From Planctomycetota bacterium (GTDB lineage: Bacteria; Planctomycetota; UBA1135; GCA-002686595): a stretch of DNA of 18,634 nt. The stretch is from positions 10,286 to 28,919 of the forward strand of contig WTJQ01000529.1 in the NCBI GenBank assembly GCA_011524785.1, written 5' to 3'. The notes beneath the pieces were generated by a model that searched no databases, was not told the origin of the DNA, and was given only the letters and a program-made list of their open reading frames with translations. How positions within the stretch are numbered: position 1 is the stretch's first letter; each line of letters starts with the position of its first letter. Position numbers and translations under genes: made by a program. Below are positions 1 to 6,408 of this stretch, piece after piece.

Positions 1-1
1 C

Positions 2-712
2 TCATCGCGTGCCGAGCCCCATGCGCTGGGTGGCCTCAGCGGTCAGCTCGAGGCCCACGGCGAACCGCGGCCAGTCGAGCCCGGCGGCCGTACGCAGGCC
101 GTCGACGTCCTCGAGGAAGCCCTCGACCACCTCGGCCACCCCGACCCTCCGGAGCCCGAGGGAGACGGCACGCGCATCCCCTGCGGTCCCGGGACGCCCG
201 AAGGCCCCCAGGCACAGGAGCAGCCAGCGATCGAAGCACTCCTGCGCGCGCGGGCGGTTGTCCGGCTCCTGCGCGAAGGCGACGAAGCGCTCGAGCTCCC
301 CCTGGGTGAAGGGGCGCTCCGCCGCGACGACGCGGCCAGCTAGGTCGGCCAGGGGCGCGACCCGCGACTCGACGTAGGCGCGCGAGAGCGCGGCCTCGGC
401 CTTCTCCGTCAGCGCGAGGCACGCGCTCAGGTCCATGCGCGTGGTCGGGTACGGGATGCGCTCCATCCGCTCGCGGAAGCGGTCGTAGGGATCCTCCCCT
501 CCCGCTGCTCCGTGCAGCTCCTCGGCGAGGGCGACAGCGCCGAGGTGGGCGTGGAGCTCCGCCAGGAGCGCCTGCTTGCTCGTGACGTCCGGCAGCAGCT
601 TCAGCCCGTGCCCGCGGATGTTGGCCGCGGACCGCTGGCGATAGCCCAAGCTCTCGAGTACGCGGCGCAGCAGGCCGCGGGCCTCCTCGTCCAGCTCCTC
701 GAGGGAACTCAC
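2..712 (-). CDS. Ferritin-like, phenylacetic acid catabolic (PaaA/PaaC) family protein
   Basis: A 236-residue protein with no signal peptide, mostly predicted helix. The overall layout fits the PaaA/PaaC ferritin-like family: an EELH (ExxH) motif at residues 64-67, a helix containing Glu103/Glu106, a fourth helix around Glu158, then a C-terminal FLEDV-to-GLDWP stretch (199-215) like the family's usual ending. These proteins carry or scaffold the di-iron oxygenase that epoxidises phenylacetyl-CoA. The second ExxH expected of a full di-iron site is not obvious: around Glu158 the sequence reads ECFD. The protein could therefore be a PaaC-like structural subunit, a divergent oxygenase, or a non-redox relative. 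The GTG start (710-712) overlaps the ferredoxin stop as GTGA, so it is probably translated by coupling; a GAGGG lies just upstream. It is the last gene of the four-gene run in this window. The family call is from recalled sequence character, not a search. Confidence 0.55.
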   Translation of the reverse strand: MSSLEELDEEARGLLRRVLESLGYRQRSAANIRGHGLKLLPDVTSKQALLAELHAHLGAVALAEELHGAAGGEDPYDRFRERMERIPYPTTRMDLSACLALTEKAEAALSRAYVESRVAPLADLAGRVVAAERPFTQGELERFVAFAQEPDNRPRAQECFDRWLLLCLGAFGRPGTAGDARAVSLGLRRVGVAEVVEGFLEDVDGLRTAAGLDWPRFAVGLELTAEATQRMGLGTR

Positions 713-1068
713 GCGTCGCCCTCGGGCTCCGGGGGCGCGACGCCCGTCAGCGCGTCGTCGGGGATCACCAGGCGCTCGACCACCTCGCCGCCGACCACGT
801 GCCGGTCGAGGATCTCCTCCACGTCCTCGGGCTGGACCCGGCCGTACCACACCTCCTCGGGGTAGACGACCACGACCGGTCCGTGCTCGCACTGGTCGAG
901 GCAGTAGGCCTTGTTGGCCCGGACGACGCGCTTGAGGCCGCGGGCATGGACGCCCTTCTTGAGCGCCGTCGCCACCTCGCCGGCACAGGCCTTCGCACAG
1001 GAGCCCCTCGGGTCGTCCCCCTCGCGGAGGTTGATGCAGGTGAACAGGTGTCGCTGGAACTTGGCCAT
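709..1068 (-). CDS. Thioredoxin-like [2Fe-2S] ferredoxin
   Basis: A 119-residue soluble protein with five cysteines at 11, 24, 28, 56 and 60. The spacing Cys11, Cys24, Cys56-x3-Cys60 matches the thioredoxin-fold [2Fe-2S] ferredoxin family; Cys28 is an extra. The stretch HGPVVVVYPEEVWYGRV (62-78) following the last ligand is typical of this family. It would act as a cytoplasmic one-electron carrier. Its place between an acyl-CoA dehydrogenase and a PaaA/PaaC-like protein suggests it supplies electrons to an oxygenase or takes them from an oxidoreductase of the same pathway, which is inference. The ATG shares its A with the upstream TGA (TGATG). A GGAGGA ribosome-binding site sits 6 bases upstream (1075-1080). 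Confidence 0.85.
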   Translation of the reverse strand: MAKFQRHLFTCINLREGDDPRGSCAKACAGEVATALKKGVHARGLKRVVRANKAYCLDQCEHGPVVVVYPEEVWYGRVQPEDVEEILDRHVVGGEVVERLVIPDDALTGVAPPEPEGDA

Positions 1069-2228
1069 CAGGAGTCCTCCCTCGAGCGGTCGAGCAGCTC
1101 CTTGGCGAGGATGAGCTTCTGGACCTCGCTGGTGCCCTCGTAGATGCGCAGCGCGCGAACCTCGCGGAACAGGCGCTCGACCACCGTCCCCCGGCGCACG
1201 CCGAGTCCCCCGTGGTGCTGGACGGCACGGTCACAGACCCAGGAGGCGGTCTCGGTCGCGAACAGCTTCGCACGGGCGACGGCCTGGGTCGCGTCCCCGC
1301 CCTCGTCCACGAGCTCGGCCGCCAGGTCCACCAGCAGCTCGGCGGCCCGGATGCGCGTGTCCATCTCGGCGAGGTCGAAGCGAAGGCCCTGCTGGGTGGA
1401 GAGCGGCCGACCGAACTGCTCGCGCTTCTGCAGGCGGCTCACGGACTCCTCGAGGGCGCGCTGGGCGAAGCCCACGGCCGCGGCCGCGACCGAGGTCCGG
1501 AAGCGCGCCAGGACGGAGAGCGCGAGGTCCATGCCCTCGCCCACCTCACCGAGCTGGTCCTCGTCCGGGACGAGGACGTCGTTCAGCACCACCTCGCCGA
1601 TCGGGTGCGGCGCCATGACCTCGAAGCGGCGCACCTCGAGGCCCAGGGCGGTGGCGGGGATGCGCAGCATCACGAGGCCGTCCCGGTCGCCCGGCTCGCC
1701 CTCCGCCCGCGCGAGGAGCGTGTACTCGTCCGCGATCCCGGCGTTGGTGATGTAGGTCTTGGCGCCGGCCACGCTCCAGCCGCCCTCACGACGCGTGGCG
1801 CGCGTCGCCACCCGAGAGAGGTCACTGCCCGCCTCGTCCTCGGTGAGGGCGAAGGCCGCGACCCGGCGGCCAGCAGCCACCTCGGGGAGGACGGCCTCCT
1901 TGAGGGCGTCGCTGCCAGCGCGCGCGATGGCATAGGAGCCAAGGCCCTGCTCGACGAGCGCGAGGTCCAGCAGGCCCTCGCGGCGCGCGAGGGTGCGGCG
2001 GAGGGCGCAGAGGGCGCGCACGCTCACCTCGTCGGGGGCGCAGAGCCCCGCGGCCGCGGCACCGCCCCAGCGCTCGGGCACGGCCCAGCCGAGCCAGCCG
2101 CGCTCGGCCAGGAAGGCGAGGGCGCGCCGCGAGCGCTCGTCCTCCGTGGCCCCGGCTCCGATCGCGGCCTCGACGCCGCGAGCGGCGCTGTCGACCTCGC
2201 TGCAGAGGGCCTCGAGGTCGATCGTCAC
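1068..2228 (-). CDS. Acyl-CoA dehydrogenase
   Basis: A 386-residue flavoenzyme of normal family length that oxidises an acyl-CoA to the enoyl-CoA, passing electrons to FAD. Visible landmarks are the FAD/substrate motif ALTEDEAGSD (127-136), KTYITNAG (157-164), the QFGRPLS segment (271-277), QHHGGLGV (337-344), and the catalytic-base segment RIYEGTSEVQ with Glu364. This is the usual position in short- and medium-chain enzymes. The N-terminal 120 residues are helical and less conserved, as in the family. The start is GTG at 2226-2228, chosen because a near-perfect AAGGAGGT lies upstream and because GTG overlaps the enoyl-CoA hydratase stop (GTGA). The substrate cannot be read from sequence. The crotonase-fold gene upstream implies a beta-oxidation-like pair. 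Confidence 0.93.
   Translation of the reverse strand: MTIDLEALCSEVDSAARGVEAAIGAGATEDERSRRALAFLAERGWLGWAVPERWGGAAAAGLCAPDEVSVRALCALRRTLARREGLLDLALVEQGLGSYAIARAGSDALKEAVLPEVAAGRRVAAFALTEDEAGSDLSRVATRATRREGGWSVAGAKTYITNAGIADEYTLLARAEGEPGDRDGLVMLRIPATALGLEVRRFEVMAPHPIGEVVLNDVLVPDEDQLGEVGEGMDLALSVLARFRTSVAAAAVGFAQRALEESVSRLQKREQFGRPLSTQQGLRFDLAEMDTRIRAAELLVDLAAELVDEGGDATQAVARAKLFATETASWVCDRAVQHHGGLGVRRGTVVERLFREVRALRIYEGTSEVQKLILAKELLDRSREDS
1075..1080 (-). promoter_or_regulatory. Ribosome-binding site of the ferredoxin gene
   Basis: On the minus strand GGAGGA lies 6 bases before the ATG at 1066-1068. It falls inside the end of the acyl-CoA dehydrogenase coding sequence and supports this start within the TGATG overlap. 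Confidence 0.75.
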
Positions 2229-3046
2229 CGCGCGACCTCCTTCCCATCGACGCCGTGGCGCCGGAAGTCCTTGGGGCGCTTCTCCATGAAGGCGTTGTAG
2301 GCCTCCAGGTAGTCGGGGTGCTTCATGCACTCGGCCTGGATCCAGCCCTCCAGGGACAGGGCCTCGTCCCGGTCGAGGGCCCACTCCGCGTCGAGCATGC
2401 GCTTGGTCACGGCGAGGCCGAGGCTGGGCCCGTCGGCGAGGCGCGCGGCGAGGGCGTGCGCCTCCTGCAGGAGCTGCTCCTCCTCGACGACGCGGTTGTA
2501 GAGCCCGATCTCGGCCGCGCGCGCGGCGTCGATGAAGTTGCCCAGCATGAGCAGCTCGCTCGCGTGGCCGTGACCGACGATGCGCGGCAGCAGCCAGGCC
2601 GCCCCCATGTCCGCTCCGGACAGGCCGACCTGGGTGAACAGGAAGGCGATCTTCGCGCTGGGCGCCGCGATCCGCAGGTCGCAGGCCGTGGCCATCACGG
2701 CCCCGGCGCCGCAGGTCGTGCCGTTGAGGGCCCCGACGATGGGCTTCTCGAGCCGCCGCATGGCGCCGATGAGATCACAGGTCATGCGGGTGAACGCCAG
2801 CAGCGTTGCGTCGTCCACCCCCATCAGCGCGCCGATGATGTCCTGGACGTCCCCGCCCGAGCAGAAGGCCCGGCCCGTTCCGGTGAGCACCACGCTCCGC
2901 ACCGACTCTCGGTCCCCGAGGGCCCTGAAGGTGTCGCGGAGCTCGGCGTACGACTCGAAGGTCAGCGCGTTGAGGCGCTCGGGGCGCTCGAGACGGACGA
3001 CGGCGACCCCGTCGGCCTCCTCGTAGTGGAAGGTCCTGGGCTGCAT
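2225..3046 (-). CDS. Enoyl-CoA hydratase/isomerase (crotonase) family protein
   Basis: A 273-residue crotonase-fold protein. The CoA and oxyanion-hole segments are present: RAFCSGGDV (59-67) and GTTCGAGAVMA (109-119), followed by ACDLRIAAPSAKIAF (121-135) and VGLSGADMGAAWLLPRIVG (140-158). The two catalytic glutamates of classical hydratase (rat Glu144 and Glu164) align with Val117 and Phe137, so ordinary water addition is doubtful. Asp146 in SGADMG aligns with the catalytic Asp region of dienoyl-CoA isomerases, which leaves an isomerase or another crotonase-type reaction open. It acts on a CoA thioester in the cytoplasm. It is the first gene of the overlapping run with acyl-CoA dehydrogenase, ferredoxin and the PaaA/PaaC-like protein. 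No Shine-Dalgarno sequence precedes the ATG; a TATCCT hexamer lies 12 bases upstream. Confidence 0.88.
   Translation of the reverse strand: MQPRTFHYEEADGVAVVRLERPERLNALTFESYAELRDTFRALGDRESVRSVVLTGTGRAFCSGGDVQDIIGALMGVDDATLLAFTRMTCDLIGAMRRLEKPIVGALNGTTCGAGAVMATACDLRIAAPSAKIAFLFTQVGLSGADMGAAWLLPRIVGHGHASELLMLGNFIDAARAAEIGLYNRVVEEEQLLQEAHALAARLADGPSLGLAVTKRMLDAEWALDRDEALSLEGWIQAECMKHPDYLEAYNAFMEKRPKDFRRHGVDGKEVAR
2236..2241 (-). promoter_or_regulatory. Ribosome-binding site of the acyl-CoA dehydrogenase gene
   Basis: On the minus strand AGGAGG, within AAGGAGGT, lies 7 bases before the GTG at 2226-2228. It decides the GTG start over any upstream in-frame codon. Confidence 0.85.
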
Positions 3047-3058
3047 GGCGGAGAGAGG

Positions 3059-3064
3059 AGGATA
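3059..3064 (-). promoter_or_regulatory. Candidate -10 element (TATCCT) for the crotonase operon
   Basis: The minus strand reads TATCCT, then 12 bases, then the ATG at 3046. If it is a -10 element the 5' leader would be only about 5 bases. The same hexamer at the same distance precedes the WD40 cytochrome gene. No clear -35 box is visible. Confidence 0.45.
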
Positions 3065-3081
3065 GTCCCTTCGAGGCCGCT

Positions 3082-3117
3082 CCGGACGGGCCCCTGACGC
3101 CAGCCCCGGACGGGCTG
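3082..3117 (-). terminator. Hairpin and 10-bp direct repeat between the secreted gene and the crotonase gene
   Basis: CAGCCC (3101-3106) and GGGCTG (3112-3117) form a 6-bp stem with a 5-base loop, 18 bases past the stop codon of the secreted protein. There is no T tract, so it is only a weak terminator candidate. CCGGACGGGC occurs twice, at 3082-3091 and 3106-3115, the second copy overlapping the stem. Confidence 0.3.
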
Positions 3118-3134
3118 CGCGCTCCGCGCCGGCC

Positions 3135-4559
3135 TCAGCGCAGCTGGACCCGGACCGCGTCCGAGAAGTTGGAGGCCGTCCCGCACCGGAACCAGGCCGT
3201 GAAGGCCACCGTGTCCCCCGGCAGCCAGGTGCCGCCCCCCAGGACCGGGGGGACCTGGAGCGGGATGGCGAAGCCGTCCCCGCTGGGACCACCGTTGCCG
3301 AACAGGCTCTCGCTGACCCCATCCGGACGGAAGAGGCCCACGCTGTTGAGGCTGGGATCCACGTTGCCCGCGAGCTGTCCGTAGCGCCCGAGCGGCGCCG
3401 CGAGGTACAGCAGGCCCGCGCTGACCGGAACGCCCGTCGTGAGGGGACCCGTGGAGCAGACGACCATGCTGAACTCCCCCGCGGGCCCGTCGACGATCCG
3501 CAGGCTCCCGGCCGTGACGCCGCTCGGGTCCTCGGCGTAGGTGATGCGCGCCGGGCCACTCGGGTTGGAGCCCGAGTTCGTCCCGCAGTGCGGGAGCGCA
3601 GGATCGGAGAAGGCGACGTCAGGAACCGGATCGCACGCAGCCCCCGGGACGTCGTCAGCGAAGAGCCGGAAGCTGAAGGAGGCGAACGGCTTGTTCGGGC
3701 CCAGCACGCACCCGAGCACGTTGCTGTAGCCGTAGGAGTAGCAGCCCGTCGGAAGGGTGATCGCCCCGCCGGCGGGCTCGACGACCTGCCAGAGGTCGGA
3801 GGCATTCAGGCCGGTGTTGCCGCACGAGCCGGAGGCGGGAGCGTAGTAGGTACCTCCTCCGCCGATCTCACCATTGGCACCGCCCGTGGCGGCGACGGTC
3901 CAGTCGGGGTCGCCAGCCAGGAGCCAGCCGATGCGGGCGCCGTGCGGCGTGGCCCCCCAGCCGAAGCCATCCTGCTCGATGACCCCGTCGTACCCCGGCG
4001 CGCAGGGCGCCGCGTCGGCTCCCACGTCGATCTCCGCGCCACCCGCCAGGTCCACGGTGATCGTCCAGAACGCGAGCCCTCCGAACGCGCCGCTCTCGGG
4101 GAGGTCCACCTGCACGGTGCCAGCCCGGTTGGTGCAGGCACCCGGCGCCGAGGGATCCGTGCAGGGGACGTAGGCGTCGTAGAGGTCGAGCGCGAGGGAC
4201 AGGCTCCCGGGCAGCGCGGACGTCCCGTACGACAGCTGGAAGCCGTTGACGCGATAGCACTCACGGTCGGCCCCGAAGGGACTCGAGGCTCCAGGGAGCT
4301 GCCCCTCGTCGACCCACTGCGCCCCGTCCTCGTGGAGCAGTCCGGTCCAGTAGCTCCCTCCGGTGTCGTTCGCGAAGACGATGTCCGGCCCAGCGCTGGC
4401 GCTGGCTCCCGGGACACGAGTCCAGGTCCCCGTCGCGACGTGGTAGATGCCCGCGCTCCGGACTGGTGCGGAGACGCGGAGCGGGGACGGAGGGTCCCCC
4501 GCGGGCGCCTGGGCGGCCACCGCGGGGCCCAGGGCGAGCGAGAGGGCGAGCGCGAACAT
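3135..4559 (-). CDS. Secreted 11-cysteine protein, downstream tandem copy
   Basis: A 474-residue protein of unknown function. The N-terminus is hydrophobic and Ala/Leu-rich (2-16) with signal-peptidase sites around residues 15-18, but it lacks the usual basic residues. It is similar over nearly its whole length to the neighbouring protein at 4648-6108. All 11 cysteines are kept, at 101, 133, 142, 186, 246, 273, 284, 309, 325, 368 and 459. Residues 35-315 are rich in Gly, Trp, Tyr and Asp and look like a beta-rich domain. From about 325 (HCGTNSGSNPSGP) to the end (GGGTWLPGDT, WFRCG, SNFSDAV) it resembles a C-terminal module I recall from many planctomycete exported proteins. An in-frame TAG four codons upstream fixes the ATG as the first start. 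Glycine codons are mainly GGA/GGG/GGC, unlike its neighbour. Confidence 0.85.
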   Translation of the reverse strand: MFALALSLALGPAVAAQAPAGDPPSPLRVSAPVRSAGIYHVATGTWTRVPGASASAGPDIVFANDTGGSYWTGLLHEDGAQWVDEGQLPGASSPFGADRECYRVNGFQLSYGTSALPGSLSLALDLYDAYVPCTDPSAPGACTNRAGTVQVDLPESGAFGGLAFWTITVDLAGGAEIDVGADAAPCAPGYDGVIEQDGFGWGATPHGARIGWLLAGDPDWTVAATGGANGEIGGGGTYYAPASGSCGNTGLNASDLWQVVEPAGGAITLPTGCYSYGYSNVLGCVLGPNKPFASFSFRLFADDVPGAACDPVPDVAFSDPALPHCGTNSGSNPSGPARITYAEDPSGVTAGSLRIVDGPAGEFSMVVCSTGPLTTGVPVSAGLLYLAAPLGRYGQLAGNVDPSLNSVGLFRPDGVSESLFGNGGPSGDGFAIPLQVPPVLGGGTWLPGDTVAFTAWFRCGTASNFSDAVRVQLR

Positions 4560-4565
4560 GGACCC

Positions 4566-4571
4566 AGCCTA
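4566..4571 (-). promoter_or_regulatory. Candidate -10 element (TAGGCT), leaderless type
   Basis: The minus strand reads TGA-TAGGCT, then GGGTCC, then the ATG. The hexamer lies exactly 6 bases before the start codon, and the TG one base upstream is extended -10-like. The SDR gene has the same hexamer at the same distance. It would give a transcript beginning at or within about a base of the ATG, separate from the upstream paralogue's mRNA. Confidence 0.5.
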
Positions 4572-4588
4572 TCAGGATCCTCAAATGG

Positions 4589-4622
4589 CGAGCGGCGCCG
4601 CCCCAGGGGGCGACGCCGCTCG
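4589..4622. terminator. Strong hairpin between the two secreted paralogues
   Basis: CGAGCGGCG (4589-4597) pairs perfectly with CGCCGCTCG (4614-4622). A C/A mismatch follows, then an inner 5-bp stem CGCCC/GGGCG with a CAGG loop. It begins 25 bases after the stop codon of the upstream paralogue. On the minus strand it is followed by CCATTTGAGG, a poor T tract; on the plus strand by TTTT. It most likely ends the upstream paralogue's transcript or protects its 3' end, leaving the downstream copy to its own promoter. Confidence 0.7.
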
Positions 4623-4647
4623 TTTTCAGGCCTCGTACGGTCTCAGA

Positions 4648-6108
4648 TCAGCGGAACTGGATCTGGATCGCGTTCGAGAAGTTCGAGGCCGAGCCGCAGC
4701 GGTACCACATCGAGAACGAGATGGTGTCGCCCGGAGCCCAGGTGCCGCCGCCAAGGATCGTCTGCTTGGCGAGCGGGACCACGAAGCCGTTGCCGTTGGC
4801 GTCACCGTTGCCGAAGAGGCTGGCGCTGACACCGTCGGCGCCGAAGCGGCCGATGCCGTTGAGGGCAGCGTCCACGCCACCGGACACCTGGTCGTAGCGA
4901 CCAAGGGGCGGAGCGAGGTACAGGATGCCGTTGCTGATCGCAACGCCGCTGGTGAGAGCGCCGCCGGAGCAGACCATCATGTTGAACTCACCGTCGGGAC
5001 CGTCGACCACCTGGATGGTGCCGACCGTCGCGCCGGAGGCGTCACGGGTGTAGGACATCGAGGCCGGGCCGCTGGGGTTGGCGCCAGTGTTGGTGCCGCA
5101 GTGCGGGTTGGCCGGGTTCGAGAACACGATGTCGGGGACGGTGTCGCAGGAGGCGCCAGCGGCGTCCTCAGCCATCAGGCGGACGTAGTTGGACGCGAGC
5201 ACGTTGTTCGGGCCCAGGCCGCAGCCGAGAACGTTGTTGTAGCCACCGTACCAGTAGCAGCCGGAGCCGATGATCTGGGCACCGGTGCTGGGCTCGACGA
5301 CGCGCCAGAGGTCACCGGTGTTGAGACCGGTGTGGCCGAGGGTCGGGTCCAGGTTGCAGGAAGCAGTCGCGCTGTAGTAGGTGCCGGTACCGCCGATCTC
5401 CCCGTTGGCGCCGCCGGTCGCAGCCGGGGTCCAGTTGGGGTCACCAGCGAGGATCCAACCCATGTTGCCGCCCTGGGCAACAGCACCCCAACCGAAGCGG
5501 TCGAGGGAGGTGTCGGCGTCGTACAGGGGGGCGCAGGGGGCGCCGTCAGCGTTCATTTCGATCTCCGCGCCACCGGCGAGGTCGATCGAGACGGTCCAGA
5601 AGCCCGTGCCGCTGCCGCCGTTCTCCGGCAGGTCAGCAGTCGCGGCGCCGGCCCAGTTGATGCAGCTACCCGGCTCGTTCGGGTCGGTGCACGCGGCGTA
5701 GGCGTCGTACAGGTTCATGTCCATGGTGAGGGTGCCGGGAAGGCTCGAGGTGCCGTAGGCGATGTCGAAGCCGTTCACGCGGTAGCACTCCTTGTTGGCC
5801 CCGAAGGGACCGGAAGCGCCGGGGAGCTGACCCTCGTCAACCCACTCCGCACCGTTCTCGTGGATCTCACCGGTCCAGTAGATACCGTCCGCGGTGTTGT
5901 TGTAGATGATGTCGGGACCAGCGTTGGCCGTCGCACCAGCGGTGCGCGTCCAGGTGCCAGTGGTGACGTGGTAAACACCCGCGTGCTTCAGGGGGCCAGT
6001 GATGCGCTGGGCCTGAAGGTCTTGCGGGCTCTGCTGAGCACCAGCGGACATGGCCAGAAGGCCCATGCCAGCGGCGGTCAGAAGCAGGCTCTTGGAGTCC
6101 GTTTTCAT
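4648..6108 (-). CDS. Secreted 11-cysteine protein, upstream tandem copy
   Basis: A 486-residue exported protein of unknown function. The signal peptide is clear: Lys2 and Lys6, a hydrophobic stretch at 8-20, and cleavage after AGA at about residue 24. Eleven cysteines (108, 140, 149, 192, 251, 284, 296, 321, 337, 380, 471) match those of the neighbour at 3135-4559. The shared landmarks are AGVYHVTTGTWTR (43-55), QLPGAS (94-99), LYDAY (133-137), GANGEIGG (233-240), PHCGTN (335-340), PLGRYDQ (401-407), GGGTWAPGDT (453-462) and SNFSNA (475-480). The start is taken at the ATG at 6106-6108, which gives the signal peptide; extending the frame to 6183 adds 25 residues with no sense in front of it. 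It uses many GGT, GCT, TCC and GTT codons, which its neighbour largely avoids, a sign of selection for high expression. A roughly 300-base upstream region likely holds its promoter. Confidence 0.88.
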   Translation of the reverse strand: MKTDSKSLLLTAAGMGLLAMSAGAQQSPQDLQAQRITGPLKHAGVYHVTTGTWTRTAGATANAGPDIIYNNTADGIYWTGEIHENGAEWVDEGQLPGASGPFGANKECYRVNGFDIAYGTSSLPGTLTMDMNLYDAYAACTDPNEPGSCINWAGAATADLPENGGSGTGFWTVSIDLAGGAEIEMNADGAPCAPLYDADTSLDRFGWGAVAQGGNMGWILAGDPNWTPAATGGANGEIGGTGTYYSATASCNLDPTLGHTGLNTGDLWRVVEPSTGAQIIGSGCYWYGGYNNVLGCGLGPNNVLASNYVRLMAEDAAGASCDTVPDIVFSNPANPHCGTNTGANPSGPASMSYTRDASGATVGTIQVVDGPDGEFNMMVCSGGALTSGVAISNGILYLAPPLGRYDQVSGGVDAALNGIGRFGADGVSASLFGNGDANGNGFVVPLAKQTILGGGTWAPGDTISFSMWYRCGSASNFSNAIQIQFR

Positions 6109-6408
6109 GAGTAGCCGAAACCTCGTAGGGAGTGCCGGAATAAGGGGAGAGATGATGGCGGGTCCGGCGCACGCCGTTCCCACTCAGGTGAAACCTAGCC
6201 TGCGGGAAGAGTCCCCGCTTGGAAAGGGGAGAAATCGCGTGGTTGTGACCAACAGCCACCCCGACGCGCCCAATCCGCCTTGCGCTGCCCCTAACCCGCC
6301 CCAGAATAGGGACTTACAAGAGACATCCCTCCCGAAGGGCCTGGACGCCCTGGAACCTGTTTCCACAATTGGGCCCTCGGAGGCGCCCTCGAACCGCGGA
6401 ATCGTGGC
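6109..6408 (-). promoter_or_regulatory. Upstream region of the secreted gene, with candidate promoters and hairpins
   Basis: A 300-base gene-free stretch of lower G+C than its surroundings. Minus-strand TANNNT hexamers occur at 6192-6197 (TAGGTT, leader about 80 bases) and 6303-6308 (TATTCT, leader about 190 bases); neither has a convincing -35. Short hairpins are CGGCG/CGCCG at 6165-6176, GCGGG/CCCGC at 6202-6218, TCCCC/GGGGA at 6212-6230 and AGGGC/GCCCT at 6336-6351. The second and third share bases and cannot form together. The last could act in ending the RidA transcript. No Shine-Dalgarno sequence sits at normal distance from the ATG at 6108. Confidence 0.45.

Noticed and set aside
4447..6114. 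Plus-strand open frame opposite both secreted proteins
   Set aside because: The minus-strand proteins have signal peptides, conserved cysteines and paralogy to each other; the plus-strand translation has none.
6109..6183. Upstream extension of the secreted protein to an ATG at 6183
   Set aside because: The extra 25 residues bury the signal peptide behind an unrelated stretch; the ATG at 6108 gives a normal signal sequence.
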